A stretch of 36,535 bases of DNA from an uncultured Gemmiger sp. (lineage in GTDB: Bacteria > Bacillota > Clostridia > Oscillospirales > Ruminococcaceae): contig CALXBE010000020.1 of the NCBI GenBank assembly GCA_944386495.1, positions 1 through 36,535 on the forward strand. The letters are read 5' to 3'. This document shows, piece after piece, positions 1 through 8,388 of this stretch. The number at the start of each line of letters is the position of its first letter. The first letter of the stretch is position 1. Below the pieces are notes generated by a model. The model did no database searches. It was not told where the DNA came from and worked only from the letters and a program-made list of their open reading frames with translations. The position numbers were made by a program, and so were the translations under genes.

Positions 1-22
1 GCGGCTTGATTTTGTATTGCAT
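1..22 (-). CDS. Start of an unidentified gene cut by the window edge
   Basis: Only seven codons (MQYKIKP) are inside the window. The start is supported by a strong ribosome site, GGGAGG, six to eight bases upstream of the ATG. The stop codon of the TetR gene (TAG) directly abuts that ribosome site, so the two genes are probably co-transcribed and translationally coupled. No function can be inferred from seven residues; its position behind a local regulator hints that it may belong to the regulated set. Confidence 0.6.
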
Positions 23-34
23 TTTTTCGCCTCC

Positions 35-478
35 CTAAAAATCTGAAATTTCTACTTGACTTTTATTAGCAGGTCTGTCACAAAGCACCTGTGTCCTGAT
101 CAGCTCGTTCAGACTGTCCTTAAAATACTGCCGAAAAAGATTTCCGTTTTCACCGCAGAGCAGCCTTACCATATTATCGTTCTTTTCCAGATGCTGCAAT
201 AAATGGCAGAAAACCGATTTTGGTGCTGCTTGTGTGGAATACAATCCTTGCGTGTGGGAGGCATCCACAGCGCTGTCCACAATGTGTTGAAACAGATCCT
301 GACAAATAGCTTTCAGAAGACTGTCTTTCGTTTCAAAGTGTGCGTAAAAGGTACTGCGGCCAATGTTTGCAACATTTAAAATGTCCTGCACGGTGATGTG
401 GCTATAGCTTTTTTGTTCCAACAGCGTTTCAAACGCAGTAAAAATAGCATCTCTTGTCCTCTTTTGGCGTCGATCCAT
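35..478 (-). CDS. TetR/AcrR-family transcriptional regulator, short at the C-terminus
   Basis: The first ~50 residues are a typical TetR DNA-binding domain: helix 1 RQKRTRDAIFTAFETLLEQ, then a helix-turn-helix ending in GRSTFYAHFETKDSLL, the family signature. The rest is the helical ligand and dimer domain, but the protein ends at 147 residues where the family usually has about 180-200. The tail after residue ~137 reads abruptly (KSQVEISDF), so the final helices may be lost by deletion or frameshift. It is divergent from the DMT transporter and a perfect 6-bp inverted repeat lies beside that gene's -10 box, which suggests it represses the transporter and perhaps itself. Ligand unknown. The family call is firm; whether it still works is not. 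Confidence 0.88.
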   Translation of the reverse strand: MDRRQKRTRDAIFTAFETLLEQKSYSHITVQDILNVANIGRSTFYAHFETKDSLLKAICQDLFQHIVDSAVDASHTQGLYSTQAAPKSVFCHLLQHLEKNDNMVRLLCGENGNLFRQYFKDSLNELIRTQVLCDRPANKSQVEISDF

Positions 479-544
479 AATTCGCTCCGTACAAATCAGA
501 ATTTTTGTTCACTAACGGACATCCGGACATAAATGATTGTTGTT

Positions 545-586
545 TTGCCCGCATCCACAATGGTAGTATAATAGAACAATTTGTTC
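545..586 (+). promoter_or_regulatory. Promoter of the DMT transporter with candidate TetR operator
   Basis: TTGCCC (545-550), a 16-nt spacer and a perfect TATAAT (567-572) form a sigma-A-type promoter. Immediately after the -10 box lies GAACAA-T-TTGTTC (574-586), an inverted repeat with perfect 6-bp arms at the expected transcription start. That position suits repression by the divergent TetR protein. A further TTGTTC half-site sits at 505-510 near the TetR start. Confidence 0.6.
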
Positions 587-639
587 GTTATCATACATAT
601 TGTATCCTGTTTTACTGCCTTTGAAAAGAGATGAATATT

Positions 640-1503
640 ATGGAGTCTAACCGCAGAAAAGGAATTGCTTTTGCCATTCTTGCTGCCACATTATATGCTA
701 TCAATTCACCCTTGTCCAAGATTTTGCTTGCCTTTATTCCCTCTACGCTGCTGGCAGGCTTTCTCTATCTGGGAGCAGGTTTTGGTATGATGTCCTTTTC
801 TTTGGCCCGGAGGTTCCAAAAATCAAGGCCGGCCGAGATGAAACTGACAAAGGCTGAACTTCCTTACACGGCTGCCATGATCCTGTTGGATATCGCCGCC
901 CCTATTTTCCTGTTGGCTGGCTTGAACTTCACAAGTGCGGCCAATGTTTCTCTACTGAACAATTTTGAAATTGTAGCAACAGCAATCATTGCACTTTTTG
1001 TCTTTAAGGAAGCCATCAGTGCAAAACTATGGTTTGGAATCTTGGCGGTGACACTTTCTTGCGCCATTCTGTCCTTCGAGGATATGTCCAGTTTCCGGTT
1101 TTCCTACGGCTCGTTGCTTGTCCTTCTCGCTGCAATTTGCTGGGGGTTCGAAAACAACTGTACCCGAAAAATTTCCTCCAAAGACCCGCTGCAGATCGTT
1201 CTGCTCAAAGGCATTTTTTCCGGTACCGGTTCCCTGATCATTGGATCGCTCTTGGGAGAGCGGGTAAAAACAGGATGGAGCATCCTGTTTGCCCTGATGG
1301 TTGGCTTTGTGGCGTACGGTCTCAGCATTTACTTTTATGTATATGCTCAGCGCCTTCTCGGTGCAGCACGGACCAGCGCCTACTATGCCATTGCTCCCTT
1401 TATCTCTTCGACTTTTTCACTGCTCTTGTTCCGTGAAGTCCCGGATATCTTTTATTTCGTCGCTTTGGGACTGATGCTTATCGGTGCGTACTTTTGTTCG
1501 TAG
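640..1503 (+). CDS. DMT-superfamily (EamA) transporter
   Basis: A hydrophobic 287-residue protein with about ten predicted membrane segments arranged as two EamA repeats, the architecture of drug/metabolite transporters. The first half includes the segment NVSLLNNFEIVATAIIALFVFKE and the second a matching RTSAYYAIAPFISSTFSLLLFRE, the usual repeat ends. I place the start at the ATG of MESNRRK because the purine-rich AAAAGAG site ends nine bases upstream; an ATG three codons earlier directly abuts that site and is too close. It probably exports or imports a small metabolite across the cytoplasmic membrane; the substrate is unknown. Control by the divergent TetR regulator is likely from the operator beside its promoter. 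A strong hairpin terminator follows. Confidence 0.88.
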   Translation: MESNRRKGIAFAILAATLYAINSPLSKILLAFIPSTLLAGFLYLGAGFGMMSFSLARRFQKSRPAEMKLTKAELPYTAAMILLDIAAPIFLLAGLNFTSAANVSLLNNFEIVATAIIALFVFKEAISAKLWFGILAVTLSCAILSFEDMSSFRFSYGSLLVLLAAICWGFENNCTRKISSKDPLQIVLLKGIFSGTGSLIIGSLLGERVKTGWSILFALMVGFVAYGLSIYFYVYAQRLLGAARTSAYYAIAPFISSTFSLLLFREVPDIFYFVALGLMLIGAYFCS

Positions 1504-1593
1504 AGGTGATTATTTGCCCATGCTTGGCCCTGTTCGCCCGTAGAGAATTATTGACCGGAAGGAAAACTCTATTTTCGGTTAACCCACGCCAAT

Positions 1594-1630
1594 AAAGAAA
1601 TCCCGGTCCAATCGGACCGGGGATTTCTTT
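1594..1630. terminator. Bidirectional hairpin terminator
   Basis: A 16-17 bp stem with AATC loop, one bulge, A-run before and T-run after. It lies between the DMT gene and the oppositely oriented small membrane protein and can end both transcripts. Confidence 0.85.
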
Positions 1631-1715
1631 ACTGTTACCAGGCGGAGAGGGGAACTTGAAGCTGGTAAGGAATGTGCTGTGCCCGGAGGGCTGTACCCGA
1701 GGGGGCAAAAGATTT

Positions 1716-1735
1716 TTCAAGTCCCACTCCTGCAA
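1716..1735 (+). repeat. tRNA 3'-end-like fragment (possible attachment-site remnant)
   Basis: This 20-nt stretch has the form of a bacterial tRNA 3' end: T-loop TTCAAGTC, the 3' T-stem CCCAC and an acceptor-like TCCTGCAA. It resembles elongator tRNA-Met ends from memory. The bases just upstream (AGATT) cannot pair with CCCAC as a real T-stem would, and no cloverleaf precedes it, so it is not a tRNA gene. Such fragments often mark one end of an integrated element; none is evident here. Confidence 0.4.
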
Positions 1736-1757
1736 CTGCGTTAATTTGCCAAAATCG

Positions 1758-2003
1758 TTACTTTCTATCTGAAATAAAATCACACCCGCAGGACGGACAA
1801 TACTCCATTTTGCGGAGGGACAACCTGAAATCAAGAGGGCATTTGCATTCAGGGCAGCGGTATAATTTCCGCATGAGAATCAATTCAACGAAAAGCACCA
1901 CCGCCCCCAACAGGGTATAGTTGAATGCAAACAAAACAATGTCAACTCCCAGGGAAAGAAAAAAGCAGGCCTTGAGTAAAAACAGATAGGTGATGGTGTT
2001 CAT
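1758..2003 (-). CDS. Small membrane protein with C-terminal double-CxxCxC zinc ribbon
   Basis: Eighty-one residues. Residues ~5-45 form two hydrophobic segments; the C-terminal half carries CPECKC (50-55) and CPSCGC (69-74), four or more cysteines in the spacing of a zinc ribbon, probably on the cytoplasmic side. The start is well supported by AAAGGAG seven bases before the ATG. It is a single gene between a terminator and an open intergenic region. I do not recognise a named family. A membrane-tethered zinc ribbon could mediate protein or nucleic acid contacts, but that is inference only. Confidence 0.75.
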   Translation of the reverse strand: MNTITYLFLLKACFFLSLGVDIVLFAFNYTLLGAVVLFVELILMRKLYRCPECKCPLDFRLSLRKMEYCPSCGCDFISDRK

Positions 2004-2291
2004 GGCATTCTCCTTTCTGGTGATATATCCTCAGGCGAGACTGTCAATTTCCGTAGACTGAAAGAAGTATTGAATGTGTCCGGTAAAACTTTTATCCCGG
2101 CAGGGATTCTCTGCCGCGGAAACAGGATAGTCTGGTTCCACATTCATAGTACTATGATTTAAGGTCAATGGCAACCGGGCCTTTTCGGAAAAGAACAGCC
2201 AGGATAAATCCCTGAAAAATGATTGGATGCAGCCCTTTTTTGCCTGTCCTCCCGCCAGAACATCACGGTCAGCATTTTTATATGATGAAAT
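2004..2291. other. Intergenic region, no gene seen
   Basis: About 290 bases without a supported reading frame. It must hold the promoter of the small membrane protein; TTGACA occurs on the minus strand near 2036 but no well spaced -10 box follows. Two symmetric elements are visible: a perfect 14-bp palindrome TCATAGTACTATGA (2144-2157) and a CGGCAG/CTGCCG hairpin near 2099-2117. Neither has an assignable role. Confidence 0.4.
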
Positions 2292-2328
2292 AGCAGAAGG
2301 CCGCAGGAAAAACCTGCGGCCTTCTGCT
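2292..2328. terminator. Hairpin terminator of the two-component operon
   Basis: A perfect 16-bp stem with an A5 loop (T5 on the minus strand) lies 54 bases past the response regulator stop. The T-tract behind it on the minus strand is interrupted. Confidence 0.75.
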
Positions 2329-2381
2329 TTGGAAAAATGGAAAATGAAAAAGCGGACCTTGGAAAGGGCCCGGGACGGCCC

Positions 2382-3044
2382 TCAGGTCACCAGCCGGTAG
2401 ACCAGACAGGGCCGGCCGCCGGTGCTGTAGTTCATATCCCCCGTGAGCTGGCCTTCCCGGGCCATGTGTCCCATGTACCGGCGGACAGTTACCACCGAAA
2501 GCCCCGAGGCGGCGGCAACCTCCTCGCAGGTGAAGGGATGGTCCGGGTTTGCCCGCATGCAGGCCAGGATGCGTTCCTGGGTCTGGGGCTGCATCCCTTT
2601 GGGGAGGGAAGCGGAGGAGGATGCATGGAGCAGGTGGTCCAGGGCGCTCTGGTCCAGGGTGCCGGCCCGCACGGCGGTGCGGCGGCGGCAGAAGGCGTCC
2701 AGGGCCTGACAGAACCGTTCATAGGCGAAGGGTTTTACCAGATAATCCACCACTCCCAGCCGGGTCAGGGCCTCCACGGTGGCGGCATCGTTGGCGGCGG
2801 TAATCATAATTACATCCGATTCCACCCCGGCGGCCCGGATGGCCCGCAAAAATTCCAGGCCGTTCATCTGGGGCATATAAAAATCCAGAATAATCAGGTT
2901 GGGGGTGTTCTGCCGCAGCCAGTCCAGGGCACGGCGGGGAAGGCCGAAGCTGTGGCTGACGGTGAACCGGCCGTCCCGTTCCAGGTACCGCCGGTTCAGC
3001 TCGGCAATCATGGGATCATCTTCCACTATCAAAACGGAATACAT
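2382..3044 (-). CDS. Response regulator, CitB/DcuR/DctR type
   Basis: A 220-residue response regulator. The receiver domain (1-~120) shows D9-D10, phospho-acceptor D54 in LIILDFYMPQ, T82 and K104 in YLVKPF. The C-terminal domain (~160-205) is the winged-helix-type HTH of the CitB/DcuR group, HPFTCEEVAAASGLSVVTV and following RRYMGHM, with the characteristic GRPCLVYRL end. These regulators control transport and fermentation of citrate, malate, fumarate or succinate in relatives (family knowledge). It follows its kinase by 21 bases, one operon. No dicarboxylate transporter lies in the window, so the target is unknown; the divergent ATP synthase operon is the nearest candidate by position only. 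Confidence 0.93.
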   Translation of the reverse strand: MYSVLIVEDDPMIAELNRRYLERDGRFTVSHSFGLPRRALDWLRQNTPNLIILDFYMPQMNGLEFLRAIRAAGVESDVIMITAANDAATVEALTRLGVVDYLVKPFAYERFCQALDAFCRRRTAVRAGTLDQSALDHLLHASSSASLPKGMQPQTQERILACMRANPDHPFTCEEVAAASGLSVVTVRRYMGHMAREGQLTGDMNYSTGGRPCLVYRLVT

Positions 3045-3065
3045 GGTTTAGCCTCTTTCTTGGAA

Positions 3066-4682
3066 TCATTCCGCCTGGTCGGCACGGAAGGTTATAATGA
3101 AGGAACTGCCTACTCCGGGGGTGGATTCCACCCGAATCTCCCCTCCGTTGGCATCCACGATCTGCTTGACCAGAAACAGCCCGGTGCCGTGGCCGATGCC
3201 CTTGGTGGTTTTGCCCCGCTCAAAGATGTGTTCCAGCATCTCCTCGGGAATGCCGCAGGCGTTGTCGTCCACGCTGAGGATCAGTCCCTGGTCCCCCTCC
3301 CGCAGGGAAACATCAATTTCGTGGAGGGTGTCGGCAGGGGCTTTCCGGAAGGAATCAAAGGCATTCTCAATGAGATTGCCCAGAATGGTGATAAGGCTGG
3401 AAGGGGAGAGAAAACGGGAATCGGCACTGAGGTTGCTTTCCGGGTCCAGGGTCATCCGCACCCCCAGCTCTGCCGCCCGGCAGCTTTTCCCGATGAGGAG
3501 GGCGGCCACCGAGGGCTCGGCAATGCTCTGGGAGATACGGGCCACCGACAGGGCCCGGGTCTGGGTGATCTGGAGCACATACTCCTCCGCCCGGCGGTAC
3601 TCGCCCAGCTGCAAAAGCCCCAGGATCACATGGAGCTTGTTCATGAATTCGTGGGTGTAGGCCCGCATGGCCTCCACCATGTGCTGCACACCCGTAAGCT
3701 CCCGGGCCAGGTTTGCCACTTCGGTGCGGTTCCGGAAGATGGCCACCACCCCCACGATCTCCCCGTCCCGGAATACCGGCATCCGGTCGGACAGGATCTG
3801 AACCCGGTGGAGGGACCGGAGGCTGATGCTGAACTCAGGCTGCTTGGTCTGAATCACCTGGGCAATGGTGGATTGGGGATAGACCTCCGACAGGGGTCTT
3901 CCCAGGACCAGATTCTTTTCCAGGGAGAGCATTTCGGAGGCTGCCCGGTTGATGTAGATGATGCGGGTATCCTTGTCAATGGCCAGCAGTCCTTCATCCA
4001 GGGCATCCAGCAGTTCCATCCGCCGGAGGAACAGGTCCCGGAAGGCATCCGGCTCGTACCCCAGCAGGTCCCGCTTGATGTGCCGGGCCAGCCGCTGGCT
4101 GAGAAAGGTGCCCAGCCCCAGGGCCACCAGACCTATGGCCAGGTATATCCCCAGGGTGTGCAAAGCGGAGGTGCGGATGGAACGCAGGTACATCCCCGCC
4201 ATCACATACCCTTTGATGGTGCCGTCGGTGCGGCGGACAGCGGCAAAGGCGCAGTAATCCGCGCCGGAAGGAGCCTGGTCCCCGTCCAGTATGGGGTCGC
4301 TGCTCTGGACCAGCCGTTCCATAAGGCCGCTGTCCAGAGGCTCCAGCTGGGAGGGGTCTTCAGTGTTCCCGGTGACATCACAGAAGTACACCGGAGTCCC
4401 GTCCTCCATATATACGGCAAACAGGTCAATGCCGGAAATGCCGTAAACCGTCCGGTCCACATAGGCGATGACTTTCCGGGAATCGGTCTCATCGGTGATG
4501 GTCAGGGTGTGGGACACGGCCTGGACGGCGGTGAGAAGGGTGTCCTGCCGTACCCGGCGGGCGTTCATCAGGTCCAGGGAAAGGCCGGCTCCGGTAGCCA
4601 GCACCATGGTGACCAGGATGCCCAGCACCGACACCCGCAAAATCTGCTCATAGATGGTATGTCCCGTTGTCTTTTTTTCCAT
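3066..4682 (-). CDS. Sensor histidine kinase, CitA/DcuS/DctS type
   Basis: A 538-residue membrane kinase. Membrane segments at ~15-38 and ~172-192 enclose an extracytoplasmic sensor of ~130 residues, the layout of the citrate/C4-dicarboxylate family. A cytoplasmic PAS domain spans ~220-325. The phosphorylated histidine is H344 in the family-specific motif THEFMNKLHVILGLLQLGEY. The ATPase domain has the N box NLIENAFDSF (N440), DDNACGIP (472-479) and GHGTGLFLVKQIV (498-509). It phosphorylates the response regulator encoded 21 bases downstream. The start ATG follows GAAGGGG at good spacing. The ligand cannot be read from sequence; a di- or tricarboxylate is expected from the family. Confidence 0.94.
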   Translation of the reverse strand: MEKKTTGHTIYEQILRVSVLGILVTMVLATGAGLSLDLMNARRVRQDTLLTAVQAVSHTLTITDETDSRKVIAYVDRTVYGISGIDLFAVYMEDGTPVYFCDVTGNTEDPSQLEPLDSGLMERLVQSSDPILDGDQAPSGADYCAFAAVRRTDGTIKGYVMAGMYLRSIRTSALHTLGIYLAIGLVALGLGTFLSQRLARHIKRDLLGYEPDAFRDLFLRRMELLDALDEGLLAIDKDTRIIYINRAASEMLSLEKNLVLGRPLSEVYPQSTIAQVIQTKQPEFSISLRSLHRVQILSDRMPVFRDGEIVGVVAIFRNRTEVANLARELTGVQHMVEAMRAYTHEFMNKLHVILGLLQLGEYRRAEEYVLQITQTRALSVARISQSIAEPSVAALLIGKSCRAAELGVRMTLDPESNLSADSRFLSPSSLITILGNLIENAFDSFRKAPADTLHEIDVSLREGDQGLILSVDDNACGIPEEMLEHIFERGKTTKGIGHGTGLFLVKQIVDANGGEIRVESTPGVGSSFIITFRADQAE

Positions 4683-4826
4683 ACGAACCCCTTCCCCTTG
4701 TGGCGCGGCTTCTGGGGTAATGATAGCATCTCCCTATATAATCGTCAATCTTCCACAAAGTTTCTCCTCTTTGGGTCCTATAAATGGACTGGATGCACGG
4801 TTTTATTTTTTTTATTTTCTTAAGAC

Positions 4827-4855
4827 TTATCACTGCCCCCGGCCGGGAGTAATAT
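4827..4855 (+). promoter_or_regulatory. Likely promoter of the ATP synthase operon
   Basis: TTATCA (4827-4832), a 17-nt spacer and TAATAT (4850-4855) lie 27 bases before the atpB start. The spacer holds a perfect 10-bp palindrome CCCGGCCGGG (4838-4847) and a T/A-rich tract (4800-4820) sits just upstream like an UP element. The same 200-bp intergenic region must carry the promoter of the divergent kinase operon. Confidence 0.5.
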
Positions 4856-4881
4856 AGCAACTGAAAAAGAGGTGAACAAGT

Positions 4882-5580
4882 TTGGAAGGTTTCAAAGAAG
4901 CCCTGGTGGATGCCCTGGCCAATAAGGTCGCGTTTACCATCCCGGTTCTGGGTGGCATCCCCATCAGCTCATCTGTGTTGGTGACTTGGATCATTATGGC
5001 GTTCTGGATCATCTTCACCCTGCTGGCTACCCGAAATCTCAAGGTCAGCAATCCCGGCAAGATGCAGATCGTGCTGGAATCCGCCGTGGAATTCCTCAAC
5101 GGATTCGTCAAGGATACCATCGGTCCCCACTGGCGGCCCTTTGCCCCCTATCTGGGAAGCGTGGCCCTCTACATCGGGCTGGCAAACATCATCAGCATTT
5201 TCGGTCTGACACCCCCTACCAAGGATGTGAGCGTGACCGCAGCCCTGGCCCTTATGAGCATGCTGCTGATTTACGGCGCCCAGTTCCGGTACAACGGCCT
5301 GGCCGGAGGGATGAGGCGGTTTGCCCAGCCTATGCCTGTCTTGACCCCCATCAACCTGATGGAGATCGCCATCCGTCCCCTGGCGCTCTGTATGCGACTG
5401 TTCGGCAATGTGTTGGGCGCATTCATCATTATGGAGATCATCAAGTACATTGTGCCCGCTGTGGTCCCTGCCGTCTTCTGCATCTACTTCGACCTGTTCG
5501 ATGGTCTCATCCAGACCATTGTGTTCGTGTTCCTGACCGCCCTGTTTGCAGGTGAGGGAATCAAAGAGGAAGAAGAGTAA
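4882..5580 (+). CDS. atpB: F0F1 ATP synthase subunit a
   Basis: Membrane stator subunit that forms the two proton half-channels beside the c-ring. At 232 residues it is at the short end of the family. Five to six hydrophobic segments are visible, and the essential stator arginine is R172 in PLALCMRLFGNVLGAF, equivalent to E. coli R210. The start codon is TTG, preceded seven bases upstream by AGAGGTG; no ATG fits in frame. It heads the operon atpB-E-F-HA-G-D-C. The acidic end (EGIKEEEE) is notable but not rare. Assignment is secure from motif and context. Confidence 0.96.
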   Translation: MEGFKEALVDALANKVAFTIPVLGGIPISSSVLVTWIIMAFWIIFTLLATRNLKVSNPGKMQIVLESAVEFLNGFVKDTIGPHWRPFAPYLGSVALYIGLANIISIFGLTPPTKDVSVTAALALMSMLLIYGAQFRYNGLAGGMRRFAQPMPVLTPINLMEIAIRPLALCMRLFGNVLGAFIIMEIIKYIVPAVVPAVFCIYFDLFDGLIQTIVFVFLTALFAGEGIKEEEE

Positions 5581-5640
5581 CCAACGCCCCATTCCCGCGG
5601 CAAACGCCGCCCATCCATTTATTTTCAGGAGGAAATTACT

Positions 5641-5859
5641 ATGTCTATTGGAATCATCGCCGCAGGTATTGCAGTTCTCACCGGCATCGGCGCCGGTATC
5701 GGTATCGGCATTGCCACCGGTCATGCCAGCGATGCCATTGCCCGTCAGCCCGAAGCTTCCGGTAAAATCAACAGCACCCTGCTGCTGGGCTGCGCCATGG
5801 CAGAAGGTACTGCCATCTTCGGCTTCATCACCGCTCTGATCATTATCTTCATGGGTTAA
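5641..5859 (+). CDS. atpE: F0F1 ATP synthase subunit c
   Basis: A 72-residue hairpin that oligomerises into the rotor ring. Helix 1 contains the glycine-rich [10 protein letters not shown], the polar loop is ARQPEAS, and the ion-binding carboxylate is E55 in helix 2. In sodium rings such as that of Ilyobacter a Gln sits in helix 1 and Glu-Ser-Thr in helix 2. Here the aligned positions are I22 and E55-G56-T57, so both sodium ligands are missing and proton coupling is the better prediction (inference by hand alignment). AGGAGG lies at ideal spacing before the ATG. Confidence 0.97.
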   Translation: MSIGIIAAGIAVLTGIGAGIGIGIATGHASDAIARQPEASGKINSTLLLGCAMAEGTAIFGFITALIIIFMG

Positions 5860-5876
5860 AAAAGGAGGTGTCCCAA

Positions 5877-6365
5877 ATGCTGGATTTCCAGCCCTGGACG
5901 ATCTTTTTTACCATCGTCAATCTTTTGGTTTTGTATTTCTTTTTCCGCAAGTTCCTGTTCGGGCGGATCAATACGGTGCTGGAACAGCGTGAACAGCTGA
6001 TCCGCAGCCAGGTGGATGCCGCTCAGGAGAACAACGCCCAGGCCCAGAAAGCCAAGCAGGAATATGAGAGCAAGCTGGCCGGTGCCCGGCAGGAAGCCGC
6101 CGACCTGGTGGCGGATGCCAAGCGCCGTGCCGACCAGGCCTACGCCGACCGTCTGGCCCAGGCGGAGGCGGATGCCAAAAAGACCGCCGCCGAGGCCGAG
6201 GCCCGGATCGCAGCCCAGCACAGCGAGATGCTCCGGGCTGCCCGGGGCGAGGTAGCTCACCTGGCGGTCATGGCTGCCACCCAGGTGGCCGGCAAGCGGC
6301 TGGACACCGATTCCGACCGTGCCCTGGCCGAGGAATTTCTGGCAAAGGTGGGTGAGCAGGAATGA
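5877..6365 (+). CDS. atpF: F0F1 ATP synthase subunit b
   Basis: Peripheral stalk subunit of 162 residues. One N-terminal membrane segment (about residues 7-26, [18 protein letters not shown]) is followed by a long, charged, Ala-rich coiled coil (about 30-150) full of EAEA/KAKQ patterns that dimerises and reaches up to delta. I choose the ATG of MLDFQPW because AAAGGAGG lies eight bases before it; a GTG three codons earlier overlaps that ribosome site. The stop overlaps the next start as ATGA, which couples translation to the delta-alpha fusion gene. Confidence 0.95.
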   Translation: MLDFQPWTIFFTIVNLLVLYFFFRKFLFGRINTVLEQREQLIRSQVDAAQENNAQAQKAKQEYESKLAGARQEAADLVADAKRRADQAYADRLAQAEADAKKTAAEAEARIAAQHSEMLRAARGEVAHLAVMAATQVAGKRLDTDSDRALAEEFLAKVGEQE

Positions 6366-8388
6366 ATGAAGCCACCCAGCGTTACGCAGCAGCCCTCTTC
6401 GGGGCAGCCCGGGGAGAAGGGGAAAGCCTGATTTCCGCCGCCCGGGCCCTTATGGCAGATACCCGGCAGTGGAACCTGCTGGTAAGCGCCGCCACCACCC
6501 CCGCCGAAAAGAAGGAACTGGTGGCAGGGGCTCCCCAGCTGGACGGACAGGATGCCCTGAAAGCCTTTCTGAACCTGCTGCTGGAGGAAGGGCATCTGGA
6601 AGCCCTTCCTGAAATCCTCACCGAGTTTTCCCGCCTGACCCTCAATGCCCAGGGAGGGTTGGAATGTGTTATGACCTGTGCCCGCCAGCCTGACCAGGCC
6701 ACCCAGGATGCAGTCCGGAAAGCGGCCTGCAAACTCCGTGGTGTGGAGAAGGTGGTGCTTCAAATCAAAATCGACCCCAGCCTGCTGGGCGGTTTTGTGC
6801 TGGAGATGGACGGGGTCACCTATGACCGGAGCGTCAAGGGCCGGCTGAACCGTCTGGCCCGGGGGATGGAAGATGCCCCCGCCCAGGATTCCCTGGACCA
6901 GCTGGCCGCCCAGATGAAGGAAGTGCTCTCGGGCAGCGCCGGGGATACCATGGCTTCCGAGACCGGCCGGGTGCTGGAAATCGGAGACGGCATTGCCAAT
7001 GTAAGCGGCCTGCGCCACGCCGTTTACGGGGAGCGGGTAGAGTTTGAGAACGGCACCGCCGGACTTATTCTGGACCTGCGCCGGAAACGGACCGGTGTGG
7101 TGCTGCTGGGCAGCGCCAAGGGCCTGACCGAAGGCAGCCTGGTCCGCCGGACCGGCCGTCCCGCTGATGTGCCGGTGGGGGAAGCCCTTATCGGCCGTAC
7201 CGTGGATGCCCTGGGCCGCCCCATTGACGGCCTGGGCCCCATCAACTGCACCGAGACCCGGCCCATTGAGCATGAGGCTTCCGGAGTGGTCAGCCGTGAA
7301 CCGGTCAACCAGCCCATGCAGACCGGCATCCTGGCCATCGACTCCATGGTCCCCATTGGCCGGGGCCAGCGGGAACTCATCATCGGTGACCGCCAGACCG
7401 GCAAGACTTCCATTGCCATTGATGCCATTCTGAACCAGAAGGGCCAGAACATGATCTGCATCTATGTGGCCATCGGTCAGAAGGTATCCACCGTGGCCCG
7501 GCTCCGGGAGACCCTGAAAAAGCAGGGAGCCATGGAGTACAGCATCATTGTCTCCGCCCCCGCAGGAGAGGGCGCATCCATGCAGTATATCGCCCCCTAC
7601 GCCGGTGCGGCCATGGGCGAATATTTCATGTCCAAGGGCAAGGATGTGCTCATTGTCTACGATGATTTGTCCAAGCATGCCGTGGCTTACCGGACTTTGT
7701 CCCTGCTTCTCCGCCGGTCCCCCGGCCGTGAGGCTTACCCCGGCGATGTGTTCTATCTCCACTCCCGGCTGCTGGAGCGGGCCTGCCGCCTGACCAAGGA
7801 ATACGGCGGCGGTTCCATGACTGCTCTGCCCATTGTGGAGACCCAGGCAGGGGATGTGTCCGCTTACATTCCCACCAATGTCATCTCCATCACCGACGGT
7901 CAGATCTATCTGGAAAGCGGCCTCTTCTTCTCAGGCCAGCGCCCCGCCGTCAATGTGGGTCTGTCCGTCTCCCGTGTAGGCGGCGCCGCCCAGACCCGGG
8001 CCATCAAGAAAACCGCCGGCACCCTCCGGATCGACCTGGCCCGGTACCGGGAACTGGAGGTATTCACCCAGTTCAGCTCCGACCTGGATGCCGAGACCCG
8101 GCAGGCCCTGGACCACGGCAAGCGGATGATGGCGCTGCTCCGCCAGCCCCTCTGCTCCCCCATGTCGGTGGCCCGGCAGGCGGTCATTCTCTACATTGCC
8201 ACCAACGGCCTGCTCTCCGATGTGCCGGTGGAAGAATCCGCCGGTTTTGCCCGGGAGTTTGCCGACCTGCTGGAGCGGGAACAGGCTAGCCTGATGGAGG
8301 AGATCAACCAGACCGGAGCCCTGTCCGGCACCGCTACCGAGCAGATCCGCACCACACTGCAGAGCTACAAAGAGCAGGTGAGCGCCAG

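Noticed and set aside
1640-1757. Complete tRNA gene
   Set aside because: Only the last ~20 bases look like a tRNA; no anticodon arm, D-arm or 5' acceptor strand upstream.
2144-2157. TCATAGTACTATGA palindrome as a regulator site
   Set aside because: No promoter with correct spacing next to it, so it is recorded but not claimed.
2337-4823. An 828-codon open frame opposite the kinase and regulator genes
   Set aside because: It is antisense to two well-supported genes, Gly/His/Pro/Gln-rich and has no ribosome site. Long antisense frames are common in GC-rich DNA.
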